From positions 154,144,501 through 154,208,500 of the forward strand of contig JASDFA010000016.1 in NCBI GenBank assembly GCA_035772735.1: 64,000 nt of DNA, read 5' to 3'. The notes beneath the pieces were generated by a model. The model worked only from the letters and a program-made list of their open reading frames with translations, was not told the origin of the DNA and made no database searches. The DNA is from Datura wrightii (lineage: Eukaryota > Streptophyta > Magnoliopsida > Solanales > Solanaceae). Positions 1 through 11,364 of this stretch are shown here, one piece after another. How positions within the stretch are numbered: position 1 is the first letter of the stretch; every line of letters starts with the position of its first letter. A program made the position numbers and the translations under genes.

Positions 1-878
1 ATTTTAAACATTCTGACTTGGTTGAGCAAGAACGTGGGTTACAGGCAGTTGAGGGGACGAAAATTCTAGGGTTCTTCTCTATCTCTTTCTATTTTATCTC
101 AATTGTTTGTATGAATTCTACTTATTTGATGATGTTTAATCCACAAATGAGTGGCTAAATTCACTTCTTGCTGAGGTTAAGAACAATTGTAGTGGAATGT
201 AATTTTTAATCATTTCAGTTTTCATCTTTTCTTCAATGGTTGTTCTATCAATTCTTATTTTTACTACATTAATGTTTGGCCAATGTTAATGTATATCTAA
301 AAAATCCAATTTTGATTTTGAAAAGGAAAGAAATTGGAAAGATGTGAATTGGTAGGATATGATCTCTTCTTAGTTTGGAAAATTGAGAATTGATTTACAT
401 TCAGAATAAAAATATATCTGAAAGTCTTATTAGTCAATTAAGGAATCGGGAATGTATGGCTAGAACATGAAATTCTTTTATCACAGAAATGTAGATTAAG
501 GCTCATGATTCTTAAGTTGGATAGGAGTCGAAAGTTCCAATCCATAGGCAATAACTGTTGACTAGCAACTGAAGGAAAGATTAACTGAATTGTATTGATA
601 AATTAATTCCCTGCATGTTCGTTTTAACCTCAGCTTGCTCATAACTATTGTTCAGACTCACTTTATAATTTTGCCTTAGATTCTTATTAATTAGAAAACT
701 CAAACTTTCAAAATATTATTTCTTTGGTTGTCTGCATTCTTAAAGATATAGTTCATTAACACTTAAGTTAATTAGTACCGTAGCTCAGTCCCTGTGGGAT
801 CAATACTTGGCTTTACTTAAGCCACTTTACTACTTGTTCGACCACGTGCACTTGCGTGTAGTCACCACAGCCCGAACA
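1..878 (+). repeat. Athila-type LTR, 5' LTR of element A (left part outside window)
   Basis: This is the downstream part of a long terminal repeat. It matches 5578-6455 along its whole length with roughly 4% differences by eye. It ends in CGAACA at 878, directly before a tRNA-Asp-type primer site, which fixes the LTR end. The promoter part (TATA box and GC-rich dyads) would lie left of the window, because the sequence starts just after the place where the TATA box sits in other copies. As 5' LTR it would drive the element A genes at 1010-5044. Confidence 0.93.
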
Positions 879-884
879 AGTTTT

Positions 885-902
885 TGGCGCCGTAGCCGGG
901 GA
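885..902 (+). promoter_or_regulatory. Primer binding site of element A (tRNA-Asp type)
   Basis: TGGCGCCGTAGCCGGGGA lies six bases after the LTR end. It matches the tRNA-Asp 3' end complement used by Athila elements with one mismatch (A for T at the tenth base). Minus-strand cDNA synthesis would start here. Confidence 0.9.
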
Positions 903-1009
903 CTGGCAATTGGTAAAATTATTTTCTTAGTGTTAGTTTACAAATTCTATATAAGTGCTGACAACTTGATCTTAGCGTTTCTCTTGGAGATACTGAATTC
1001 TTCGATACA

Positions 1010-2742
1010 CTGGCAAGAGACAAGGAGTTGGTGGATTCATATATAGAGCCGGAAAGATAATTTCATCATCAAAGAAGGGAAGCTCTAGAGAAAAAGCTAC
1101 AGTTGCTTAGACAGACAATCCTGGAGCAACAAAAGAATCCACCACTTGTGAAGGCAGTGTTAGTGCCCGAGGAAATGGAAGCTAGGCCGGTTCGCGAAGT
1201 GGCAATCCCACATGCTAACATGTTATATCAAGTATTCGCAGACCAAAGCCAGGAGGGAGGTTTGAGCTTAAACAGAACATGTTGCAATTGTTGCACACCA
1301 GCGGGCAATTCACAGGTCTCCCTCATGAAGATCCACAACAACATCTCCAAAACTTTTTGGAGATAAGTGACACTTACATCCCCACTGGAGTATCATCCGA
1401 TTACGTAAGGCTTACATTATTCCAATTTTCATTAGTGGGGGAAGCAAAGAGGTGGTTGAAAGCTGAACCACCTAACTCTACCACCAGTTGGGATGATCTT
1501 GCAAGAAATTTTTTGATAAGATTCTTTCCATCCGGGAAAACAACAAGACTTAGAAGTCAGATTCTAAGTTTTAAACAAGGAGAGGGGGAGAATCTGTATC
1601 AAGCTTGGGAAAGGTTCAAACCATTGTTAAGGGATTTTCCTCACCATCACTAGTCCAATGATGTGCTGGTGCATACTTTCATAGAGGGTTTGGAAGCCAA
1701 AAAAAATTTTTTGCTAGACTCAGCAGCTGGGGGACAAGCATTAGAAAAGACTTATGAGGAGCTGTATACTTTGTTAAATCGTATTTCACAGTGAAATCCA
1801 GAGTGGAATGCGGACTCTTCAAGAGGAGGAACAAGGAAAGCGGCAGGAGTCTTTGAGGTGGATGGTTTTACAGCTATCGCTGCACAGATAGCTGTGTTGC
1901 AAATTCAACTCAACACCCACTTCAGCAGTATGAGCTTAAATCAACCACAAGCCCAAGTTAATGTAGTGCAACAGGTTTGGTGTGAAGTATGCAGTAGTAA
2001 TGAACACTCAGCTGAGTGTTGTGGTGTAAATCCAGATTCAGTGAACTTTGTTGGGAACATCCAGAGAAATAATCCCCAGCAGCAGTATGGCAAAAATTAC
2101 AACTCAAATTGGAGGAATCATCCGAATTTCTCTTGGGGTAGTAACAACCATCAAGGGCAGAGTTCGAATCAGGGTGTGTAGAGAAATCAAGGGGGGCATC
2201 AGAATTATCAGTCTCAATACAGAGGAAACAATTCACCTCCTCCACCAACCAACAACATTGAAGAAATATTCAAAACAATGATAGCTGACCAAGCTCAAAT
2301 GCAGGCTGATTATGTGAAATTAGCGGCAGACTTAAAAAACAACCAGTTAGCTACAAAGGCGTTGGAGTACCAATTTGGACAACTAGCTGCAACTCAAAAC
2401 ACCAGGCCCAGAGGAGGACTACCGAGTGACACTGACCCCAATCCAGCGCAGGTTAATGCAGCGACCACAAGGAGTGGTTTAGAACTCAAGGAGGTGGAAC
2501 CGGAAAGACCACCTCAGCAATCAAGAGAAGTGGAGAAAGACAGGGAACATGATGATGAGAGGGGGAAGGAGAAGGAAGCTGAAGCAGAAATACCACCACA
2601 CCCGTTTTCTCAAAGATTAGAGAAACACAAGGAGGAAGCTTGTTATAAAAAGTTCATGGAGGTGCTTAAACAGGTACACATTAATTTACTTTGGTTGATG
2701 TTTTGCAAGGAGTGCCCAAATATGCAAAGTATATCAAGTACA
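1010..2742 (+). pseudogene. gag: Broken gag of element A (Athila)
   Basis: Gag builds the virus-like particle and packages element RNA. The usual first codon position reads CTG (CTGGCAAGAGAC) instead of ATG. Recognisable blocks in order are IPHAN, the capsid block with GEAKRWLKAEPPNS and FFPSGKTTRLRSQ, and one CCHC knuckle (CEVCSSNEHSAEC near 1984-2020). A one-base loss near 1227 moves the frame. Further in-frame stops lie near 1063, 1652, 1793 and 2179-2181. Another one-base loss near 2690 separates gag from pol. No full product is possible from this copy. Confidence 0.9.
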
Positions 2743-5044
2743 TCGTAGCCAACAAAAGCAGATTGAAGGAGTATGCTACGGTGGCGCTTACTGAGGAGTG
2801 CATTTCCCGAATTTAGAACAGATTGCCAGCAAAGCTCAAGGACCCTGGGAGCTTTACAATTCAGATCACAATCGGGCAAAGTATCCGAGCTCGCGGACTA
2901 TGTGATTTGGGGGCGAGCATAAACTTGATGCCGACATCGGTGTTCAAGAAGTTAGGGTTGGGCAGTCCTAGACCAACTACAGTGATCTTGCAGCTAGCAG
3001 ACCGTTCTTTGGCCAGACCAGATAACATTATGGAGGACGTTCTAGTGCAAGTGAGCTCCCTCATCATCCCGGTGGATTTTATTGTCTTAGATTTTGAGCC
3101 GGATGCGGAAGTCCCATTTATTTTGGGACGTCCTTTCTTGGCAATCGGGAGAGCTTTGATTGATGTAGCTGCAGGCCAGCTAACCATGCGAGCGCATTAT
3201 AAAGTGGAGGTATTAGATGTGTATAAGGCCATGAAGCTTCCGGCCATCTATGAGGAGCTTTCAGCAATCAATGTGCTAAACCAAGAAGAAATTCTTCAGA
3301 TTGTTGATTCTCAAGATCCATTAGAGAGAGCGTTGATGAGCTCCGATCTTTTCGGAGATAGAGATACTTATGAGATGGTGCAAATGTTGAATGAATCAAA
3401 ATGGTATCTCAGGAAGCAAGACTTTCAGCCATTGATAAGGTCCCTGGAACCATTGCCAAAACCATCTATTGAGGAAGCACCAAAACTGGAGTTGAAGACA
3501 TTGCATCCACATCTGAAATATGTATTTTTGGGGGAAGATGACACCCTGCCAGTCATCATCTCCACAGAATTGACGGAGGCACAGGTAAAGGATGCATTGG
3601 TGGTTCTCAAGAGGAGGAAGAAAGCAATGGGCTGGCAAATGTCAGATATTCGGGGTATCAATCCAGCTTTTTGCGCACACAAAATTTCCATGGAGGAAGG
3701 AGCAAAGCCAACTGTACAACATTAGCAGAGGTTGAATCCGATGATGAAGGATGTGGTTAGGAAGGAAGTGATTAAATGGCTTGATGCAGGTGTGGTCTAT
3801 CCTATTTCAGACAGCGAATGGGTCAACCCCGTTCAGTGTGTTCCAAAGAAAGGAGGGATGACCATGGTCACCAATGAGAAAAATGAGCTGATCCCTACAC
3901 GCACAGTCACAGGCTGGCGGATTTGCATGGACTACAGAAAGCTCAATGAGGCCACAAGGAAAGATCACTATCCTATCCCGTTTATTGATCAGATATTGGA
4001 TAGATTGGCTGGTCAAGAATATTATTGTTTCCTTGATGGCTATTCTGGCTGTAACCAGATAGCCATAGCACCGGAGGACCAGGAGAACACTACTTTCACA
4101 TGTCCTTATGGGACATATACTTTCAGGCGGATGCCATTTGGTTTATGCAATGCACCCGCCATATTCCAGAGATGCATGATAGCGATCTTCCACGATATGG
4201 TGGAAGATTTTGTCGAGGTATTTATGGATGATGTTTATATTTTCAGTAATTCGTTTGCTACTTGTTTGCAGAATCTTGACAGGGTGATAGCTCGTTGTGA
4301 AAAATCCAACCATGTACTCAACTGGGAGAAATGTCATTTCTTAGTCAAGGAGGGTATCGTCCTTGGCCATAAAGTGTCTTTCAAGGGGTTGGAAGTCGAT
4401 CGTGCAAAGATCGAAGTTATTGAAAAGCTACCACCACCTGTGTCAGTGAAGGGTGTTTTCAGTTTTCTCGGATATGCAGGGTTCTACAGACGGTTCATCA
4501 AGAACTTCTCTAAAATTTCTAGACCAATATGCAGGTTGCTAGAAAAAGAGGTGAAGTTTGAGTTTGATGAAGATTGTGTCAAAGCATTCGAGGAGTTGAA
4601 ACAGAAGTTGATAGAAGCACCTATCCTCATTTCTACGGATTGGGAACAACCGTTTGAACTAATGTGTGATGCAAGCGATGTGGCTGTAGGAGCTGTATTG
4701 GGGCAGCGGAGGAATAGAATTTTTCATTCTATTCATTATGCAAGCAAAACACTGGACGCAACCCAAGTCAATTATACAGTCACAGAAAAGTATATGCTAG
4801 CATTGGTATTCGCGTTTGATAAATTCAGGTCCTATTTGGTGGGTTCTATAGTAGTGGTGTATACCGATCATGCAGCGATTCGGTATCTGTTTAACAAGAA
4901 GGATGCAAAGCCAGGATGATCAGATGGATCTTGTTGTTACAAGAGTTTGACCTAGAGATTCGGGATAGAAAGGGGAGCGAGAATCAAGTGGAAGATCACC
5001 TATCGTGATTGGAAAGCCGGTCGCATGTGAAGGAAGGTGACAGC
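2743..5044 (+). pseudogene. pol: Truncated pol of element A: protease, reverse transcriptase, RNase H; integrase deleted
   Basis: The aspartic protease has the active-site block DLGASINLM (near 2908) and the flap-side block FILGRPFLA (near 3118). Reverse transcriptase follows (WRICMDYRKLNEATRKDHYP near 3918, FLDGYSG near 4030, FMDD near 4222), then RNase H (LMCDASDVAVGAVLG near 4660, YTDHAAIRYL near 4861). The frame 2823-4919 is continuous apart from TAG at 3723-3725 and a stop at 2814-2816. At 5044, shortly after RNase H, the sequence jumps straight into the 3' LTR. Integrase, the third ORF and the normal polypurine tract are missing. About 800 bp (3205-4000) is almost identical to element C. 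Confidence 0.92.
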
Positions 5045-6455
5045 TGATCTTGGGCAGAATTTAATGCCCAAGGGATACTCAAATGCTTCATTTCGACTTG
5101 TTTGTATATCATTATTATGTACATTCTCATGTGATTTGTAGTTAAATGTGAATTTATACTAACCAACATGATTAGTGTTGTTTTGCAGGTAAAATGGAAT
5201 TTTGGTAGGCTAAGATACATGTTGGTAAAATCGGGAATGGACTTGGAAACAAGGAGTGAAAAAGGACATGGAAGATCAGAAAAAACAAGGGCTCCGCGAT
5301 GGAGCCGTGTCACGTTGCCATCGCGGAGGCACTCTGCCTCAGAGGAAATAAATTTGGCAATTTCTAGTGAAGGTGCGCAATAGCACCATGTCACGTTGGC
5401 CAGGCTCCGCGATGCAGGCCGTGGCACGTTGAGGTTAAATTGCCTGGGGGCCGACTTCCAGTAAGGGTCCGCGATACCTCCGTGGCACGGAGGGAGTGCT
5501 CCGCAATACACTCCGTGCCACGTTGCTTTTTTTCTGTGAAAAATTCTCAATAGTATAAATAGCACACTTAGGTTTTATTTTAAACATTCTGACTTGGTTG
5601 AGCAAGAACGTGGGTTACAAGCAGTTGAGGGGACGAAAATTCTAGGGTTCTTCTCTATCTCTTTCTCTTTTATCTCAATTGTTTGTATGAATTACACTTA
5701 TTTGATGATGTTTAATCCACAAATGAGTGGCTAAATTCACTTCTTGCTGAGGTTAAGAACAATTGTAGTGGAATGTAATTGTTAATCATTTCAGTTTTCA
5801 TCTTTTCTTTAATAGTTGTTCTATCAATTCTTGTTTTTACTACATTAATGTTTGGCCAATGTTAATGTATATCTAAAAAATCCAATTTTGATTTTGAAAA
5901 GGAAAGAAATTGGAAAGATGTGAATTGGTAGGATATGATCTCTTTTTAGTTTGGAAAATTGAGAATTGATTTACATTTAGAATAGAAATATATCTGAAAG
6001 TCTTATTAGTCAATTAAGGAATCGGGAATGTATGGGTAGAACATGAAATTCTTTTATCACAGAAATGTAGATTAAGACTCATGATTCTTAAGTTGGATAG
6101 GATTCGAAAGTTGCAATCCATAGGCAATAATTCTTGACTAGCAACCGAAGGAAAGATTAACTGAATTGTATTGATAAATTAATTTCCTGCATGTTCGTTT
6201 TAACCTCAGCTTGCTCATAACTATTGTTCAGACTCACTTTATAATTATTCCTTAGATTCTTATAAATTAGTAGCTCAAATTCTCAAAATATTAGTTGTTT
6301 GGTTGTCTGCATTCTTAAAGATATAGTTCATTAACACTTAAGTTAATTATTACCGTAGCTTAGTCTCTGTGGGATCGATACTTGGCTTTACTTAAGCCAC
6401 TTTACTACTTGTTCGACCACGTGCACTTGCGTATAGTTACCACAGAATCCGAACA
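5045..6455 (+). repeat. Athila LTR shared by elements A (as 3' LTR) and B (as 5' LTR)
   Basis: Complete 1,411-bp LTR with TGATCTTGGG at the start and CGAACA at the end (TG...CA). It is preceded by truncated pol of A and followed by a perfect primer site and a new gag. One LTR thus serves two internal regions. It carries GC-rich dyads, a TATA box at 5554-5561, and the segment from 5578 on that matches the LTR at 1-878. No target duplication is visible at either end, as expected for a recombined tandem. Confidence 0.93.
5298..5561 (+). promoter_or_regulatory. LTR promoter: GC-rich dyad array plus TATA box
   Basis: Several CGTG(T/G)CACG-type palindromic cores, each next to a CTCCGCGA-like block, run from 5298 to 5525. 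Examples are the inverted arms around 5481-5523, CGTGGCACGGAG and CTCCGTGCCACG. About 30 bases later comes TATAAATA (5554-5561), which fits a plant RNA polymerase II core promoter. Equivalent TATA boxes sit at 8061, 17620 and 28900 on the plus strand, and at 9351, 34108, 46251, 54613 and 55221 on the minus strand. The role of the dyads is inferred. Confidence 0.75.
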
Positions 6456-6461
6456 AGTTTT

Positions 6462-6479
6462 TGGCGCCGTTGCCGGGGA
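6462..6479 (+). promoter_or_regulatory. Primer binding site of element B (tRNA-Asp type)
   Basis: TGGCGCCGTTGCCGGGGA, an exact match to the Athila tRNA-Asp type primer site, seven bases after the LTR end. Confidence 0.93.
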
Positions 6480-6586
6480 CTGGCAATTGGTAAAATTATT
6501 TTCTTAGTGTTAGTTTACAAATTCTATTTAAGTGCTGACAACTTGATCTTAGAGTTTCTCTTGGAGATATTGAATTCTTCTGAACA

Positions 6587-7720
6587 CTGGCAAGAGACAA
6601 GGAGTTGGTGGATTCATACATAGAGCCGGAAAGACACTTTCATTGTCAAAGAAGGGAAGCTCTAGACAAAAAGCTATAGTTTCTCAGATAGGCAATTATG
6701 GAGCAACAACAGAATCCACCACTTGTAAGGGCAGTGTTAGTGCCCGAGGAAATGGCAGCTAGCCGGTTCGCGAAGTGGCAATCCCACATGCTAACAATGT
6801 TACATCAAGTATTCGCAGACTAGATCCAGGAGGGAGGTTTGAGCTTAAAAAGCACATGGTGCAATTGTTGCACACCAGCGGGCAATTCACAGGTCCCCCA
6901 CATGAAGATGCACAACAACATCTCCAAAACTTTTTGGAGATAAGTGACACTTACATTCCCGCTGGAGTATCATCTGACTACATGAGGCTTACATTATTCC
7001 TATTTTCATTATTGGGGGAAGCAAAGAGGTGGTTGAAAGCTGAACCACCAAACTCAATCACCACTTGGGATGATCTTGCAAGAAAGTTTTTGATAAGATT
7101 ATTTCCATCCGGGAAAACAACAAGACTTAGAAGTCAGATTCTAAGTTTTAAACAAAGAGAGGGGGAGAAGCTGTATCAAGCTTAGGAAAGGTTCAAATCA
7201 TTGCTAAGGGATTGTCCTCACCATCACCAGTCCAATGATGTGCTGGTGCATACTTTCATAGAGGCTTTGGAACCCCACACAAAAATTTTGCTAGACTTAG
7301 CAGCCGGGGGACAAGCATTAGAAAAGACTTATGAGGAGCTGTATACTTTGTTAAATCGTATTTCATAGGGAAATCCAGAGTGGAATACGGACTCTTCAAG
7401 AGGAGGAACAAGGAAAGCGGCAAGAGTCTTTGAGGTGGATGGTTTTATAGCTATCGCTGCACAAATAGCTGCATTGCAAAATCAACTCAACACCCACTTC
7501 AGCAGTATGAGCCTGAATCAACCACAAGCCCCAGTTAATGTAGTGCAGTAGGTTTGGTGTGAAGTATGCATGTAGTAATGAACACTCAGTTGAGTGTTGT
7601 GGTGCAAATCCAGATTTAGTGAACTTTTTGGGAACATCCAAAGAAATAATCACCAACAGCAGTATGGAAATAATTACAACTCAAATTGGAGAAATCATCC
7701 GAATTTCTCTTAGGATAGTA
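6587..7720 (+). pseudogene. gag: Truncated gag of element B
   Basis: Starts at the CTG of CTGGCAAGAGAC, as in elements A and C. Capsid blocks are readable in 6775-7185 (AIPHANNVTSSIRR, GEAKRWLKAEPPNS). Stops include TAG at 7183-7185 and 7366-7368, and another near the knuckle at about 7549. The sequence ends inside the region just after the zinc knuckle. There it joins an LTR fragment of another subtype at about 7720, so no pol is left. Confidence 0.88.
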
Positions 7721-8972
7721 AATGCATGTTGGATGATATCGGGGTTGGACTTGGATGCGAGCAAGGGATAAAGCAGTGGACAGCATGAAATAAAGGGGCT
7801 CCGCGATGGAGCCGTGTCACACTGCCATCGCGGAGGCCTTCTGCCTGGATAGGGAAAATTCGCCCAAATTCCAGAGAGGGTCCGCGTCCGGTCCGTGGCA
7901 CGGTGGCTTGGCTCCGCGTTGCACGCCGTGCCACGTTGGGCCTTAATTCCTGGATCCCCAATTCCAGTGAGGGTCCGCGTCCGTAGCGTGTCACGGAGGC
8001 AGTGCTCCGCGATGCACTTCGTGACGCGTTGCTCGTTATTCCGGGAAAAATTCCCAGCAGTATAAATAGAACACTTAGGTTCATTTTTTAATATTCTGGC
8101 TTGGTGGAGCAAGAACGTGGGTTACAGGCAGTTGAGGGACGAAAATATCAGGGTTTTTTCTCTCTTTCTTTCTTCTTTAATTCAATTGCTTGTATGATTA
8201 ACACTCATTTAAAGATGTTTAATCCACAAATGAGTGGCTAATTCCTCTTCTTGCTGAGGTTATGAACAATTGTGATGAAATGTGATCATTGATTCTTTGG
8301 TTTTTCATCTTTTCTTCCATGTTGTTCTATTAATTCTTGTTCTTACTGCATTAATGTGTGGCCTACGTTAATGTACATCTAAAAAGTCCGGTTTCACTCG
8401 AGAGAGCAAGAAATTGGAAAGTTGTGAATTAATAGGATATGTTCTTTACTTGGTTTGGGAAAATTGAGTCTTGATTTGCTTTCAGGATAGAGATATACCT
8501 GAAAGTCGTATTAGTCAATTTAGGAACCGGGTTTGTATGGCTAGAACATGAATTACATTTAATCACAGAAATGTAGGTGGATTGTTCATGATTCTTAAGT
8601 GAGGTTAAATACGAGAGTTTTAATCTCTTGGCAATAGTTCTTGGCTAGCAACTGGAGGAAAAGATTAACCAAGTTATAATGATAATTAATTTCATTACAT
8701 GTTCGTTTAACCTCAGCATACTTTCATTCATAGTTCAGACTCAAAGTAGATAATTGTTTTAGCTTTAGTATAAAAATTATGAAATAAACTATCAAACTTT
8801 TGGTTACACTGTTGTCTGCATTTCTTTAGAAGTAAAATATAGTACACTTGAGCAGATTGCACTTCATCCAAGTCTCTGTGGGATCGATACTTGGCTTACT
8901 AAAGCCACTTTACTACTTGTTCGACCACGTGCACTTGCGTGTCGTTTTATATACCCACAAAACACTCGAACA
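7721..8972 (+). repeat. Partial Athila LTR of the F subtype (start missing)
   Basis: Matches the reverse complement of the element F LTRs, beginning about 170 bases inside that LTR (AATGCATGTTGGA). It has the GC-rich dyads (7800-8030), TATAAATA at 8061-8068, the F-type end with TATATACCC, and the terminal CGAACA at 8972. It is joined on the left to gag of B and on the right to an inverted LTR, so both junctions are rearrangement points. Confidence 0.88.
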
Positions 8973-9870
8973 ATCATATCCTACCAATTCAGAACTTTCC
9001 AATTTCTTTCCTTTTCAAGATAAAATTGGATTTTTTAGATATACGTTAACATTGGCCAGACATTAATGCAGTAAGAACAAGAATTAATAGAACAACCATG
9101 GAAGAAAAGATGAAAAACCAAAATGATGAACAATTACATTCCACTACAAATGTTCTTAACCTCAGCAAAAAGTGAATTTAGCCACTCATTTGTGGATTAA
9201 ACATCATCAAATGAGTATAAATCATACAAACAATTGAAATAAAGGAGTAAGAGTTAGAGAAGAACCCTAAGATTTTTGTTTCCTCAACTGCCTGTAACCC
9301 ACGTTCTTGCTCAACTAAGTCAGAATAATTAAAAATAAACCTAAGTGTGCTATTTATACTAGTGGAAATTTTTCCCGGAATAACAAGCAACGTGTCACGG
9401 AGTGCATCGTGGAGCACCGCCTCCATGACACGGTGCAAACGCGGACCCTCACTGGAATTTTATGTTCTAGGTAAATATAGGCAACGTTCCATAACATGTA
9501 ACGCGGGGCTTGGCCAAGATGCCATGGCGCTGTCGCGAACCCTTACTGGAATTTGACAAAACAACTCATCCGAGGCAGACTGCCTCCGCGATGGCAGCGT
9601 GACATGGCTCCATCGTGGAGCCCTTATTTTTGCTGCTCTTCCTTGACTTTTTCCACTGCTCGCTTCTGAGTCCATTCCCGATTTTTTTACGAACATGCAA
9701 CTTAGCTTCCTAAAATTACATTTTTCCTACAAAACAACACTAATCATGTTGGTTAGTATAAATTCACATTTTAACTACAAATCACATGAGAATGTACAAA
9801 TAACGATAGATAAACAAGACGAAATAGAGCATTTGAGCATCACTTGGGCATATAATTCTGCCCAAGATCA
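8973..9870 (-). repeat. Partial Athila LTR, inverted (its 3' part missing)
   Basis: Reverse-strand LTR that starts at 9870 (TGATCTTGGG on the minus strand) and runs to 8973, about 900 of the expected 1,400 bases. It holds the TATA box at 9351-9358 (minus) and the GC-rich dyads (about 9390-9640). Head-to-head with the plus-strand partial LTR 7721-8972 it forms a large inverted pair. Confidence 0.88.
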
Positions 9871-11120
9871 GTAAGCTTATTTCGGGAAAATCATCATTTT
9901 AAATCAACATGTGGGCATTGCCCAAAGATTCACCATACTTGGATCTACTCAATTCATTTTTAAAACTATATCATAATCATGGGTAACTTTAGAAACATGC
10001 TTTTCATCATCAAATCTCATAATCATTATACATCCATCAACATTCTCTTCTTTCATGAACTTCTTATCCATGGGCATTCAATTTCATAATTTAGAAAACA
10101 CAATTTTTGATTGAAAAGTAATTTAAAATCTGCACAAGCTTCACAATTCATCAATATGAACATAATCTAATCATACCCATGTATAGATATTGAAGAATTG
10201 TGCAATTGGGTAAAAACCCCCTATTTGATCATAGGTAATTTTCATGATTTGATAGAAATTGGGCTTGGGTATGGAAGGAGACACCCACTCATAACCCTAC
10301 ATACCTGGGAGGGATGATTTAACCACTTATCTAATTGCCCAAGGTGAGATTCCAATGGGAACCTTCAAAAGTTTCTCTAAATCCTCTCTTCAAACTCACA
10401 AGTTTGCATGCATGGAATGAACTAGCTTAGAATAGGTTTTCCCCTCTTATAATCCTGTAAAACGAGCCTTAAACAACGTAGTATAGGCCCTTAGGAATGA
10501 CGAAAATACCCTTTTTGATTACGAATAAAATTTGCTCACTGGGCCAAACAACAGGCGACCCAACAGGTCATTGGAGGATACCCCGACCCGTGGTATCCAT
10601 CCGTGCTATGCACTGCTGAGACTCGCCTTCGGATCTGAACAACAGGTGAAGAGGACGACTCGTCCTCTGAGACAATGGATCGTTACATCGACCGTTTTTT
10701 GCCCTCCTGAACCTTCTGAACTTCCCCACGACGGGTCTCACCATGACTTGTTGTGGGCTCCAACGGATCGTGGTATCCATCCGTTAAATCCACTGGAGAT
10801 CTGGATTCCCTTACCATGACTTATCACGACGGATTGTTGCATGCCATGATGGGTCGTTGGATGACCCGTTACACTTCCCAACTATTAAGTCCATATCTTA
10901 CCATGACCACTAATGACGACTCGTTGTTTCTTACAACGAGTCATTACATCAACAATTACTTCCACTGCCATCCGAACTCCTGAACCCACGAATGCTAGCA
11001 ATGGCTCATGGTTTGAAACCACGAGTCGCTACTCCATTCATCTGAGCCATTTTTTCCAGTTTTTTTAGATTTCAAATTTAAACTCTCGGGTCTATTCTCA
11101 AGAACTTTCAGGGTATTACA
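9871..11120 (-). repeat. 3' LTR of element G, incomplete
   Basis: Starts on the minus strand with TGTAATACCC at 11120, directly after the polypurine tract. It runs to 9871, where an Athila LTR begins. Its promoter half holds many copies of a short palindromic motif around ACGACTCGT, including a clean hairpin at about 10918-10943 (GACTCGTTGT / ACAACGAGTC). I saw no shared stretch with the 5' LTR piece at 16214-17016. The two pieces may be different halves of one LTR longer than 2 kb, or may differ in origin. Confidence 0.7.
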
Positions 11121-11135
11121 TTATCTCCCCCTTAG
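11121..11135 (-). promoter_or_regulatory. Polypurine tract of element G
   Basis: The minus strand reads TAAGGGGGAGATAA just before TGTAATACCC. This is the primer for plus-strand DNA synthesis and marks the 3' LTR border. Confidence 0.85.
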
Positions 11136-11364
11136 GAACATTCATCCTCGAATGTTGGAAACAAGCAGAAAATATAAACATGCAATTATCATATGCAAAC
11201 ATTGATTATTTAAACTGAAAACTGGCGGAATGACTACCTCCAAAAAGAACTACATAGATGAACCGAATTCTGACATCATATACATCTATCATGTCATAAA
11301 TCAAACTTGTGCACATGAACTGCACAGGGAAACTGATTAAAGAATTAGGGCAAAAACTAATACC

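Noticed and set aside
3396..3691. Minus-strand ORFs across the pol of A, repeated at 21038-21333
   Set aside because: They are antisense shadows of the pol frame. Their conservation follows from the near identity of the two tracts.
5521..5560. Heat-shock-like element near the LTR TATA box (TTCCGGGAAAAATTC in several LTRs)
   Set aside because: The spacing between the half sites is three bases, not the two expected for heat-shock factor sites.
9871..10530. Possible single-copy host sequence left of the G LTR palindromes
   Set aside because: It is continuous with the LTR that starts at 11120 and has LTR-like composition. No gene structure was found, though membership in the LTR could not be proved without a second copy.
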